Assembly: GCA_937926325.1 (NCBI GenBank)
Contig: CALAZQ010000257.1
Coordinates: 1 to 28,579, forward strand
DNA: 28,579 nucleotides
Source: an uncultured Planctomycetaceae bacterium
Lineage (GTDB): Bacteria > Planctomycetota > Planctomycetia > Pirellulales > UBA1268
Direction of reading: 5' to 3'
In this document: one piece after another, positions 8,440-15,942 of the stretch
Layout of the letters: each line of letters begins with the position of its first letter
How positions within the stretch are numbered: the stretch's first letter is position 1
The notes under the pieces: model-generated
Told to the model about the DNA's origin: nothing
The model's input: the letters and a program-made list of their open reading frames with translations, nothing else
Database searches by the model: none
Made by a program: the position numbers and the translations under genes

Positions 8440-8500
8440 CCGGTCTGAACCGGCGGCCTGGCTGCCGGTGATTTGCGGCAGCCAGGCTCCGGTGATCCGG
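8440..8500 (+). terminator. Cluster of three hairpins after purC, likely terminator or processing site
   Basis: Directly after the purC stop are three inverted repeats. CCGGT/ACCGG with a 4-base loop is at 8440-8453. A perfect 12-bp stem, GCCTGGCTGCCG with CGGCAGCCAGGC and an 8-base loop, is at 8456-8487. CCGG/CCGG with a 4-base loop is at 8489-8500. The 12-bp stem is as stable as a factor-independent terminator, but no T-run follows, so it may act through pausing, Rho, or by protecting the purC mRNA 3' end. Confidence 0.6.
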
Positions 8501-8525
8501 CCTATGGAGTGGTCGGCCAGCCGAC

Positions 8526-8531
8526 TAGACT
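8526..8531 (+). promoter_or_regulatory. Candidate -10 element upstream of aroC
   Basis: TAGACT at 8526-8531 lies within the 10-mer TAGACTCCGG, which also occurs immediately before hisH. It is a plausible -10 box (TAnnnT) located after the purC hairpins and about 90 bases before the aroC ATG. No convincing -35 sits 16-18 bases upstream, so confidence is limited. Confidence 0.3.
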
Positions 8532-8618
8532 CCGGAGAGTGCTGCCGGCCGCTTGATCGGCTGGCTGCGCTGTGTCCCCCGCTTCTCCTCGAAACCTTTT
8601 TGTGAGCCTGTCCTGCCG

Positions 8619-9758
8619 ATGTTGCGTTACTGGACTGCTGGTGAATCTCATGGCCCCGCACTCACGGCTCTGGTCGATGGCTTTCCGGCCGGGCTCACTG
8701 TCGATACCGACCTGATCGATGCCGAACTGCGGCGGCGGCAAGGGGGCTATGGCCGGGGGGGGCGGCAGCGGATCGAAACCGACACGGTGACGTTTCTGTC
8801 GGGGCTGTGGCAGGGGAAGACCCTGGGCAGTCCGCTGACCCTGCAGGTGATCAACCGTGACGCCAAACTCGAGCGAATGGAAGACATTGAGCGGCCGCGG
8901 CCTGGTCATGCCGACCTGCCGGGAGCGGTCAAGCACCTGGGCAGTGTGCGAGCCGTGCTTGAACGGGCGAGCGCCCGCGAGACGGCCGCCCGGGTGGCCG
9001 CCGGTGGCCTCGCCCGCCAGCTGCTTGCCGCCTTTGGTATCGAGGTGGCCGGTTGGGTGACCGAGCTGGGGGGCGTCGTTCTGGGGGATCGTGCCGGCAG
9101 TCTGCCTGAACTGCGACAGCAGCGAGATGAGAGCGCGATCTATTCGCTGCATCCCGAGCGGGACAGCGAGGTGACCGAGTTGATCGATCGCGTCGGCAAA
9201 GAGGGTGACACCCTCGGCGGCATCGTCGAGGTTCGAGTGGAGGGGCTGCCGATCGGCCTCGGCACCCACACCCAGTGGGACCGCAAGCTCGATGGCCAGC
9301 TGGCCCAGGCGGTGATGGCGGTTCAGGCGATCAAGGGGGTTGAGATTGGCATGGGCTTCGAGACGGCCCGCCGTCGCGGGTCAGAGGTGCATGACCCGAT
9401 TCATTATGAGGCCGACAAACGGTCGGGGCCGACGCTCGGCTTTGCCCGCCCCACCAATAATGCCGGTGGTCTCGAGGCTGGGATCACCAACGGGCAGCCG
9501 CTGGTCGTCCGGGCGGCCATGAAGCCGATCAGTACCCTGAGAAAGCCACTGGCCTCGATCAACCTGGCGACCAAGCAGCCGGAGGATGCCGCCTATGAAC
9601 GCAGCGATGTCTGTGCTGTCAGTGCCTGCAGCGTGATCATCGAAAATGTGGTGGCTTTCACCGTGGCGGCGGCTTTGGTCGATAAGTTCGGGGGCGACAG
9701 CGTGGAAGAGATGCAGGCCCGCTGGAATCTTTTCGGAGAACTGGCGGCGGCCCGCTGA
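8619..9758 (+). CDS. aroC: Chorismate synthase
   Basis: This 379-residue enzyme catalyses the last shikimate-pathway step, converting EPSP to chorismate with reduced FMN as cofactor. The family signature GESHGPALTALVDGFPAG lies at residues 6-23. Further conserved blocks are RRRQGGYGRGGRQRIETD, RPGHADLPGAVKH, RASARETAARVAAG and, near the C-terminus, a FARPTNNAGGLEAGITNGQP-like block and KPISTLRKP. I chose the ATG at 8619 because it gives the usual N-terminus MLRYWTAGESHGP; a longer in-frame extension starts only at a TTG at 8553 and is unlike the family. The ribosome site is weak. It is separated from the aroDE-aroK cluster about 10 kb away, but all three belong to the same pathway. Confidence 0.97.
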   Translation: MLRYWTAGESHGPALTALVDGFPAGLTVDTDLIDAELRRRQGGYGRGGRQRIETDTVTFLSGLWQGKTLGSPLTLQVINRDAKLERMEDIERPRPGHADLPGAVKHLGSVRAVLERASARETAARVAAGGLARQLLAAFGIEVAGWVTELGGVVLGDRAGSLPELRQQRDESAIYSLHPERDSEVTELIDRVGKEGDTLGGIVEVRVEGLPIGLGTHTQWDRKLDGQLAQAVMAVQAIKGVEIGMGFETARRRGSEVHDPIHYEADKRSGPTLGFARPTNNAGGLEAGITNGQPLVVRAAMKPISTLRKPLASINLATKQPEDAAYERSDVCAVSACSVIIENVVAFTVAAALVDKFGGDSVEEMQARWNLFGELAAAR

Positions 9759-9800
9759 TTGCGGCCCGGGCACAGACCGGGTCGGAGGGAGTGAACAGGG

Positions 9801-11021
9801 ATGTTCGTCGAACAGTCAGCAGCGCGGCTCTGGCGGGTCCGGCTTGGCTTTTTGCTGCTCTGTCTTGTTCCGGTGGCCGGGCTTGCAGCCTGGGCCCTCC
9901 ACTGGCATTCGGTTGCCCACCGGCAGGAAACGGCCGCTGTCGCGACGCGACTCCTCGGCACCGAGGTGTCGTTTGAAAGCCTCAGCCATCCCCAACCCGG
10001 CACACTCCGGCTGGAGGGAGTCAGGCTGGCCGGCACATCGCTGGGGACGGTTGAGGTTGAAGCCATTCCCACAGAGGTGCGGCTGCGGCTCGATCGGTGT
10101 GACATCCAGCCCGGCTTCGTTCGCCAGCTTGCGACGCTGGCCAACCGCTGGCTGACCGAACCGGCACTGTTTCCCCGAAACAGTGTCATCGATATCACGG
10201 GCCTGTCGTGGACGACGGCGGCCGGTGAAGGGGAAGCGGTCTGGCCGTTGCGGGTGGAATGTGTCACGGCGGGCGGAGTTCGGGCGGTGCGAATTGTTTC
10301 GCCCACTCGGGCGGCCAATGAAATTCGGATTGTCCGAACGGTCGAGCCTACTGCGACGAGGAGCCAGAACCGCTGGGAGGTTCACGCGACTTTGACCGAC
10401 CCATTGCCGGCGGCCGCCATCATCGCAGGCCTCGGGAAGTCGCCGTTGGCAGGCTGGCAGTTGGGGCCAGAGGCGGCTGTCACCGGAACGCTGCAGGCGG
10501 CGGCAACCAGTGATGGCTGGGCCGGGCAGGCGAGTGGTCGGGTGGCCGGTGTCGAGCTTGGTGCGGTGACTGCCAAGCTGCCGTATCAGGCCCGGGGGGC
10601 CGCGTCCATCGACGTCGCCAGTCTGATCTGGGCGGAGAGCCGGGTGTCAGCCGCGGATCTGCTGCTGGTCTCCCCGCGAGGAACGCTTGCCCACGATTGG
10701 CTGGACGGACTGATCAGCATCGTCGGCTGCCGGGCTGCCCCGGCGGCGGTTGAGCAGGGGGCCGCTGACACACGTGAATTTGAGCAACTTGCCCTGCGGC
10801 TCGAGGTCGATGGGAGTGGAGCCCGCCTGCGGGCCGAGCCTCAGCGGGCCGGCTGCCTGGTCGAATCGCAGGGGCTGCCGCTGGTCTTTGAGCCCCCGGC
10901 CGCGGTGACGCTCGACCGGCTGGCCTGGCTGCTTTCGGGGACCCGGGCCGCCGCGGTGCCCGGCACCCCGGTCTCGGCCTGGCTGCTTTCGGTGTTGCCG
11001 TTGCCGCAGCGGAGTCGCTGA
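9801..11021 (+). CDS. Membrane-anchored protein of unknown function, AsmA-like layout
   Basis: This encodes a 406-residue protein with a short cytoplasmic N-terminus, one transmembrane segment at about 15-33 (LGFLLLCLVPVAGLAAWAL) and a long extracytoplasmic part. The stretch after the membrane segment (ATRLLGTEVSFESLSHPQPG followed by TLRLEGVRLA) has the strand-rich pattern seen at the start of AsmA/TamB-like proteins. The remainder is rich in alternating hydrophobic residues and suggests beta structure. I do not recognise a defined family with certainty, and no catalytic motif is visible. Start support is a GGAGGG ribosome site at 9784-9789. It follows aroC by 42 bases and may be co-transcribed. 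A role in envelope biogenesis is only an inference from the topology. Confidence 0.7.
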   Translation: MFVEQSAARLWRVRLGFLLLCLVPVAGLAAWALHWHSVAHRQETAAVATRLLGTEVSFESLSHPQPGTLRLEGVRLAGTSLGTVEVEAIPTEVRLRLDRCDIQPGFVRQLATLANRWLTEPALFPRNSVIDITGLSWTTAAGEGEAVWPLRVECVTAGGVRAVRIVSPTRAANEIRIVRTVEPTATRSQNRWEVHATLTDPLPAAAIIAGLGKSPLAGWQLGPEAAVTGTLQAAATSDGWAGQASGRVAGVELGAVTAKLPYQARGAASIDVASLIWAESRVSAADLLLVSPRGTLAHDWLDGLISIVGCRAAPAAVEQGAADTREFEQLALRLEVDGSGARLRAEPQRAGCLVESQGLPLVFEPPAAVTLDRLAWLLSGTRAAAVPGTPVSAWLLSVLPLPQRSR

Positions 11022-11127
11022 CAGACAGAGGTCCAGAGGTCGATGGCACCGGGGAGTTCCCCCAAACGAGTTGGCGACGGCCCTCCCGGCGTGGCCACGC
11101 TCGTTTCTTGACGCAGTTTTGACATTG

Positions 11128-11143
11128 TGGCGACCTGTCGCCA
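11128..11143. promoter_or_regulatory. Operator-like palindrome upstream of the desaturase
   Basis: TGGCGAC-CT-GTCGCCA is a perfect 7+7 inverted repeat about 100 bases before the desaturase ATG. Another TGGCGAC lies at 11072-11078, and the longer arms GTTGGCGAC (11070-11078) and GTCGCCAAC (11137-11145) are also complementary. TTGACG (11108-11113) and TTGACA (11119-11124) just upstream could be -35 boxes, but no good -10 is spaced correctly. The symmetry suggests binding of a dimeric regulator; a mRNA hairpin is the alternative. Confidence 0.4.
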
Positions 11144-11242
11144 ACGTCGCTGGCTGGGCAGCCTGGGTCGGAGAGCGACAATCAAAGTGTTCCGAATTCC
11201 AGCCCGGTTCCCGTCCGTCAGCCATCCGATGAGGTGACATAG

Positions 11243-12265
11243 ATGACACCCAGCACGCTTGCTCCGCCGCCCGCGCCATCCCGTGGTGGCATCGATCTGG
11301 AAGCCGAGGACTGCCAGTTCGGCCGCTCTTCGGTGCATGAACCAGAGACCGGACAAGCCGCCGTCGGCGATGCAGGCGGTTCGGTCTCCGCCCACGAGCC
11401 TCGGGCTGACGGCATCGGTAAGGGGACAGAAGGAATCGACTGGCCCACCCTGATCTGGATCGGTGGCATTCACATTGCGGCACTGTTTGCGCCGCTCTAT
11501 TTCAGTTGGTCCGGTCTGGCAATCTGCCTTGCCCTTTATTGGGTGACTGGCTGTCTCGGGGTCACGCTGGGCTACCACCGCCTGCTCACCCACGGCAGCT
11601 TCGTCACCTCGACCCCGATGCGATGGTTTTTCGCCTTCGTGGGCGGCATCTCCGGCGAAGGGTCGGCTGTTGTCTGGGTGGCCAACCACCGGAAGCATCA
11701 TGCCTTCAGTGACCAGGAGGGAGACCCGCACAGCCCCCGTGACGGCGGGCTTTGGAGCCACATGCTCTGGCTCTTCCCGAAGCATTCGGCCGAGGAAGTG
11801 GCCGCCCATGTCAAACGGTGGGCGCCAGATCTTGCCCGGGATGCTGGCGTGATGTTCTTCCACCGCACCTTTCTGCTCTGGCACTTCCTGATCGGTGGTG
11901 GGCTGCTGGCGGCTGGCTGGGCTGCCTACGGCCGCGATGTCGGCATCTCCTGGCTGCTCTGGGGCCTGGCGGTGCGAATGGTGATCGTGTTCCACGTGAC
12001 CTGGTTCGTGAACTCGGCGACACACATCTGGGGCTACAGGAACTACGAAACGACTGACGACTCCCGGAACCTCTGGTGGGTCGGCCTGCTGGCCTTCGGC
12101 GAAGGGTGGCACAACAATCACCATGCCTTCCAGCGGATGGCGGCCCACGGGCACAAATGGTGGGAGTTTGACATGACGTACTGGGTTATTTTGCTGCTGG
12201 AGCGGTTGGGGCTGGCCTGGAACGTCGTTCACACCCCGCACGGCGTCGGCCGTCGCGAGCGGTGA
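11243..12265 (+). CDS. Membrane fatty acid desaturase (acyl-CoA delta-9 type)
   Basis: This 340-residue integral membrane di-iron enzyme introduces a double bond into fatty acyl chains. All three histidine boxes of the stearoyl-CoA/delta-9 family are present: HRLLTH (112-117), HRKHH (149-153) and HNNHH (290-294). The extra HVTWFVNSATHIWG block (251-264) also contributes ligands in this family. Hydrophobic segments at about 70-104, 126-146 and 205-255 fit four membrane helices. The first about 65 residues form a polar, low-complexity tail absent from most homologues. The ATG at 11243 is supported by GAGGTGA at 11231-11237. Upstream is an operator-like palindrome. The expected role is membrane fluidity control. 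Position of the double bond and substrate carrier (CoA, ACP or lipid) cannot be told from sequence alone. Confidence 0.93.
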   Translation: MTPSTLAPPPAPSRGGIDLEAEDCQFGRSSVHEPETGQAAVGDAGGSVSAHEPRADGIGKGTEGIDWPTLIWIGGIHIAALFAPLYFSWSGLAICLALYWVTGCLGVTLGYHRLLTHGSFVTSTPMRWFFAFVGGISGEGSAVVWVANHRKHHAFSDQEGDPHSPRDGGLWSHMLWLFPKHSAEEVAAHVKRWAPDLARDAGVMFFHRTFLLWHFLIGGGLLAAGWAAYGRDVGISWLLWGLAVRMVIVFHVTWFVNSATHIWGYRNYETTDDSRNLWWVGLLAFGEGWHNNHHAFQRMAAHGHKWWEFDMTYWVILLLERLGLAWNVVHTPHGVGRRER

Positions 12266-12278
12266 AACTGGTTGCCGG

Positions 12279-12317
12279 TTGCAAAAGACCCGCTGACCGG
12301 TAAGCTACCGGGTTCAG
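12279..12317 (+). promoter_or_regulatory. Candidate rpsO promoter with palindrome over the -10 region
   Basis: TTGCAA (12279-12284) and TAAGCT (12301-12306) are spaced by 16 bases and could drive rpsO. The -10 box is embedded in a perfect inverted repeat, CCGGTA-AGC-TACCGG (12297-12311), which extends outward with CTGA (12293-12296) and TCAG (12314-12317). On DNA this may be an operator; in a read-through transcript it would be a stable hairpin. Confidence 0.4.
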
Positions 12318-12341
12318 ATTGAAAGATTGGATACCCACTGG

Positions 12342-12358
12342 TCGCCCGCGGAGGGCGA
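12342..12358 (+). promoter_or_regulatory. rpsO leader hairpin that occludes the ribosome binding site
   Basis: TCGCCC (12342-12347) pairs with GGGCGA (12353-12358) around the loop GCGGA. The Shine-Dalgarno GGAGGG (12350-12355) lies half in the loop and half in the stem, 11 bases before the rpsO ATG. Ribosomal protein S15 represses its own translation through leader structures in several bacteria, so an autoregulatory role is plausible but unproven here. Confidence 0.45.
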
Positions 12359-12366
12359 ACGCACTG

Positions 12367-12636
12367 ATGTCTTTGACCAAGGAACGCAAACAAGAGTTGA
12401 TCGGCGCCCATCGGCGGGGGCAGGAAGACACGGGCTCTGCTGAAGTGCAGATTGCCCTGCTCACTGCCCGGATCACTCACCTGACTGAACACTTCAAGAA
12501 GCACGCCAAAGACTTTGCGAGCCGTCGCGGTTTGCTCATGATGGTGAGTCGGCGTCGGCGGCTGCTTGATTATCTGAAGCGGGTCGCGCCCCAGCGGTAT
12601 CTCGACATCATCCGCAGCCTCGGGATTCGTAAGTGA
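12367..12636 (+). CDS. rpsO: 30S ribosomal protein S15
   Basis: This 89-residue protein has the exact family length. It binds the 16S rRNA three-way junction in the central domain and helps form bridge B4 with the large subunit. Conserved features are the start [12 protein letters not shown], the [19 protein letters not shown] block (24-42), [19 protein letters not shown] (47-65) and the [11 protein letters not shown] helix (70-80). A longer in-frame start at 12319 would add 16 residues not found in the family, so the ATG at 12367 is preferred. A GGAGGG ribosome site lies 11 bases upstream within a small hairpin. rpsO is followed by pnp, the classical arrangement in many bacteria. Confidence 0.98.
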   Translation: MSLTKERKQELIGAHRRGQEDTGSAEVQIALLTARITHLTEHFKKHAKDFASRRGLLMMVSRRRRLLDYLKRVAPQRYLDIIRSLGIRK

Positions 12637-13001
12637 TCGGTGGTCGGCGGTGCTGTCCTCGTTCAGCAGGATATGCCACGGCGGCTTTCCATCACGCAGG
12701 TTTGCATCGGTTGCGAACCTGAGGGTGGGGGCGAGCCGCCAACGGCGAGCCTTCGCCCTGAAGACCCGGTCGGGTTCTGTCTTTCAATGTGGCGGCTGCC
12801 GCCACAAGCAGCCTTGCCCCGAGGGGCCGGGATTGCCAACCGGCGGGCCGATGGCTGATGATGCCACGAATCGGCGAGCCGGCGGAAGGAAGCATCACTG
12901 GAACTGAACAGGGCCGACCGGCCCGGAACATGCCGTGCCTGCGGGCACTGGAACAAAAAACTGTTGTTTTGAAGAAGGTTTGAAGGAAGGAAGCAAAGAC
13001 T
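12637..13001 (+). promoter_or_regulatory. Highly structured rpsO-pnp intergenic leader
   Basis: This 365-base gap has no convincing gene. It holds a chain of inverted repeats. TGCTG/CAGCA is at 12651-12668. A 9-bp stem CAGGTTTGC/GCGAACCTG (one G-U) is at 12697-12721. GGCGA/TCGCC is at 12744-12757, and GACCC/GGGTT at 12763-12776. A perfect 8-bp stem TGTGGCGG/CCGCCACA is at 12788-12806. A bulged stem CCGATGGC/GCC..ATCGG is at 12848-12874. GGGCC/GGCCC is at 12911-12924 and GTGCC/GGCAC at 12935-12948. No T-run follows any of them, so they are unlikely to be simple terminators. In E. coli the equivalent leader is an RNase III and PNPase autoregulation site; a similar role is inferred. A purine-rich GAAGGAAGG at 12982-12990 is the pnp ribosome site. 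Confidence 0.55.
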
Positions 13002-15119
13002 GTGAAGCATCGCGTTGAACGAAAAATTGGCCAGGAAACCCTCAGCATCGAGACCGGCCTGCTGGCCAAGCAGGCTGCCGGCAGTGTGCTGGTGTCCTAT
13101 GGCGAGACAACCGTCCTGGTGGCCACTGCCACCGGCGCCCCCCGCGCCGGCATCGACTTTTTCCCGCTGACCTGTGACTACCGCGAGCGAACAGCAGCCG
13201 CTGGCAAGTTTCCGGGCGGATTCCTCAAGCGGGAGGGACGGCCGACCATGAAGGAAACCCTCACCAGCCGGCTGATCGACCGCCCGATCCGGCCGCTGTT
13301 TCCCGAGGGGTTCCACGATGAGGTGCAGGTCCAGGCCCAGACGCTCTCGAGCGATCGCCAAAACGATGCCGACGTGCTCGCCATGATCGGCGCCTCGGCC
13401 GCCCTGTCGGTCTCTCCCCTGCCCTTCGAGGGGCCGCTGGGCAGCGTTCGGTTGGGCCAGATCGACGGGCAGTTCGTCCCTTTCCCAACGCAGGATCAGC
13501 TCGAGGAGAGCGATCTCGATCTGGTTGTCTCAGGGAGCAAGACGGCGATCCTGATGATCGAGGGCTTCGCCCGCGAGATGCCCGAAGACAGGATGCTCGA
13601 AGCCCTGGAAGAGGCCCATCGCATCATCGTCACCATCTGCGAGATGCAGGACGAACTGGTGGCCAAGGCCGGCAAGCCCAAGAAGCAGTATGACCTGCCC
13701 GACTATGGCCCGCTCCGCGAGCGGCTCACCGCCGCCTATTACGCCGACCTCAAGGCGGCCAAGGCGACGCCGGGCAAGCTTGAGCGGGCCGAGGCGGTCA
13801 AGGCGGTCAAGGATCGGGCCAAGGCCGAGGTGCTGTCGGCCGATCCGGCTGCGGACGATGCGGTCAGTGAGGCAGACTTCTCGCACGTTTGGCACGCTCT
13901 GGAAGAGCAGGCTGTCCGCGAGCTGATTCTGGCCGGCACCCGGCCTGACGGCCGCGACGCCAAGTCGCTGCGGCCGATCGAATGTGCCGTCGATATCCTG
14001 CCGCGGGTGCATGGCTCGGCCCTGTTCCAGCGTGGCGAGACCCAGGCCCTGGTCACCATCACGCTCGGCACCGGCAAGGACGAGCAGCGGGTGGACGGCC
14101 TGATTGACGAGTACTCCAAGAAGTTCATGCTCGACTACTACTTTCCCTCGTACTCGGTGGGTGAAGTGCGGCCGATCCGTGGGCCGGGCCGGCGGGAAAT
14201 CGGCCATGGGGCGCTCGCTGAGCGGAGCGTGAAGCCGGTGCTGCCCGACCCGGATGAGTTCCCCTACACCATCCGGGTTATCTCTGACATTCTGGAATCG
14301 AACGGCTCGAGTTCGATGGCGTCGGTCTGCGGGGCCACCCTGGGCCTGATGGCGGCCGGTGTGCCAATCACCAATCCGGTGGCGGGTATTTCGGTCGGCC
14401 TGGTGAAGCAGTCGGACGATGAGTGGACCCTGTTGACTGACATCATCGGCGACGAAGACCATTTCGGCGACATGGATTTCAAGATTTCCGGATCGCAAAA
14501 CGGGATCACCGGCATCCAACTCGACCTGAAGATCAATGGCATCTCGCCGGCGATCATCAAGGCGACGCTCGCCCAGTCGCGGGAAGCCCGGCTGGAGATC
14601 TTGCGGACCATGCTGTCGGCCATCCGGCGGCCCCGCGAGGAGCCCTCGGCCTGGGCGCCACGGTTGATCCGGACCCACATCAACCCCGAGAAGATCGGCC
14701 TGCTGATCGGTCCCGGTGGGAAGACGATCCGGGCCATTCAGGAGTCGACCGGAGCCACCATCGAGGTGGAGGACGACGGCACCGTCACGGTTGCCAGCCA
14801 CGACGCCGAGGGGGCTGCGGCCGCCCTGGCGAAGGTGGAGGCTTTGACTGCGTCGATTCAGATCGGCCGGATCTACGAAGGCCGCGTCACGAGCGTGAAG
14901 GACTTCGGCGCGTTTGTCGAACTGGTACCGGGCAAGGACGGCCTCTGCCATATCAGCGAGCTTTCCAACGAGTATGTCGGCAACGTCGGCGATGTCTGCC
15001 GGGTCGGCGACATGATGCGGGTGAAGGTCATCGCGGTCGATGAGCAGGACCGGGTGAAGCTGAGCCGGCGGGCCGCCATGGAGGAGGTTGCCGCCGAGCC
15101 GGAACCGGCCGCCGAATAG
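13002..15119 (+). CDS. pnp: Polyribonucleotide nucleotidyltransferase (PNPase)
   Basis: This 705-residue trimeric 3'-5' phosphorolytic exoribonuclease is central to mRNA decay. It starts at a GTG (13002) preceded by GAAGGAAGG. The order is typical: a first RNase PH-like core (VLVATATGAPRAGIDFFPLT, then FLKREGRPTMKETLTSRLIDRPIRPLFPEGF), a helical linker, and a second core with the active-site region. That second core includes SSSMASVCGATLGLMAAGVP and then GDEDHFGDMDFKISGS, whose acidic residues bind metal. A KH domain follows with the loop LIGPGGKTIRAIQ near residue 567. An S1 domain starts near residue 622 (RIYEGRVTSVKDFGAFVELV). The short tail is acidic and Ala-rich. The histidine kinase gene starts 6 bases after its stop, which implies co-transcription. 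Confidence 0.97.
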   Translation: MKHRVERKIGQETLSIETGLLAKQAAGSVLVSYGETTVLVATATGAPRAGIDFFPLTCDYRERTAAAGKFPGGFLKREGRPTMKETLTSRLIDRPIRPLFPEGFHDEVQVQAQTLSSDRQNDADVLAMIGASAALSVSPLPFEGPLGSVRLGQIDGQFVPFPTQDQLEESDLDLVVSGSKTAILMIEGFAREMPEDRMLEALEEAHRIIVTICEMQDELVAKAGKPKKQYDLPDYGPLRERLTAAYYADLKAAKATPGKLERAEAVKAVKDRAKAEVLSADPAADDAVSEADFSHVWHALEEQAVRELILAGTRPDGRDAKSLRPIECAVDILPRVHGSALFQRGETQALVTITLGTGKDEQRVDGLIDEYSKKFMLDYYFPSYSVGEVRPIRGPGRREIGHGALAERSVKPVLPDPDEFPYTIRVISDILESNGSSSMASVCGATLGLMAAGVPITNPVAGISVGLVKQSDDEWTLLTDIIGDEDHFGDMDFKISGSQNGITGIQLDLKINGISPAIIKATLAQSREARLEILRTMLSAIRRPREEPSAWAPRLIRTHINPEKIGLLIGPGGKTIRAIQESTGATIEVEDDGTVTVASHDAEGAAAALAKVEALTASIQIGRIYEGRVTSVKDFGAFVELVPGKDGLCHISELSNEYVGNVGDVCRVGDMMRVKVIAVDEQDRVKLSRRAAMEEVAAEPEPAAE

Positions 15120-15125
15120 CCGAGC

Positions 15126-15896
15126 ATGCCGAACATGGCTGACCCAGCGGTGCTCACCGATCGATCATCGACCGACAGCGACACCTACGCGGAACTTGTG
15201 AAGCTCGTCAGCGAGCTTGCCCACGAGATTCGTAACCCTCTGTCGAGCATCAGGCTCAACATGGAACTGCTGGCGGAAGACGTCGAGGCGATCACCGAGT
15301 CGGGATCGGCGAATCAGATGACCCGCCGGGCCAGGGCGAAAATCGACCTGGTCCGGCAGGAATGTGATCGGCTGCAGAAACTCCTCGACGATTTCCTCGA
15401 CTTTTCCCGTCAGGAGGGGATCGACCCCGAGCCAGGCAATCTCAACACCGAGATCGACCAGCTGCTCGATTTTTTTCAGCCCCGTGCCGATGACGCCGGC
15501 GTCGAGCTGGTGCGGTACCTTGACCCGGAACTGCCGGCGGTGCGGATCGATCGGGAAACCTTCCGGTCGGCGATTCTCAACCTGTTGATCAATGCCACGC
15601 AGGCGATGGATGCCGGGGGCCAGCTGATGGTCCGCACCCGTTCGTCCGGTCTGGGCGTGATGATCGAGCTGATCGATACGGGGCCGGGCATGGAGCCGGC
15701 GACGCTCGCCCGGGTGTTTGAGGCCTTCTATTCAACCAAGCAGGGCGGCTCGGGGCTGGGACTGCCGACTGCCCGCAAGATCGTCGAGGCCCACGGAGGC
15801 ACCATCGACGTGGACAGTGCCCCCGGCCGTGGCACCAAGGTGGCCATCTGGCTTCCGGCGCCCCCCCGACTTCCAACCGGTTCGGAGACCGGCTGA
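15126..15896 (+). CDS. Soluble minimal histidine kinase (NtrB-like)
   Basis: This 256-residue cytoplasmic sensor kinase has no transmembrane segment and only about 25 residues before the H-box. The phospho-acceptor is His33 in [21 protein letters not shown]. The ATPase domain shows the N-box [10 protein letters not shown] (about 156-165), G1 DTGPGM, an F-box-like [12 protein letters not shown], and G2 [18 protein letters not shown]. With no PAS, GAF or HAMP domain, its input must come through a partner protein or direct contact. The ATG at 15126 is chosen; a second ATG at 15135 is possible. It lies 6 bases after pnp and 46 bases before the cognate response regulator, so the three probably form one transcript. 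HEIRNPLSS places it with the NtrB/ZraS-type kinases that pair with sigma54 activators. Confidence 0.93.
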   Translation: MPNMADPAVLTDRSSTDSDTYAELVKLVSELAHEIRNPLSSIRLNMELLAEDVEAITESGSANQMTRRARAKIDLVRQECDRLQKLLDDFLDFSRQEGIDPEPGNLNTEIDQLLDFFQPRADDAGVELVRYLDPELPAVRIDRETFRSAILNLLINATQAMDAGGQLMVRTRSSGLGVMIELIDTGPGMEPATLARVFEAFYSTKQGGSGLGLPTARKIVEAHGGTIDVDSAPGRGTKVAIWLPAPPRLPTGSETG

Positions 15897-15942
15897 TCAG
15901 CCCGGGCCGAGCCGAGCTGTTTCTTCCCGTGCAGGAGCAACA

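Noticed and set aside
11044..11062. Possible sigma54 promoter (TGGCAC) before the desaturase
   Set aside because: After the required 5-base spacer the -12 TTGC element is missing.
12884..12900. GGAAGGAAGC resembling the SRP (4.5S) RNA tetraloop region
   Set aside because: The bases on either side do not form the conserved helix 8 pairing and no long closing stem surrounds it; the match is a short purine run.
13530..14951. Long minus-strand open frame opposite pnp (473 codons)
   Set aside because: It lies fully inside a confidently identified gene, has no family motif, and is a product of GC-rich codon bias in the opposite frame.
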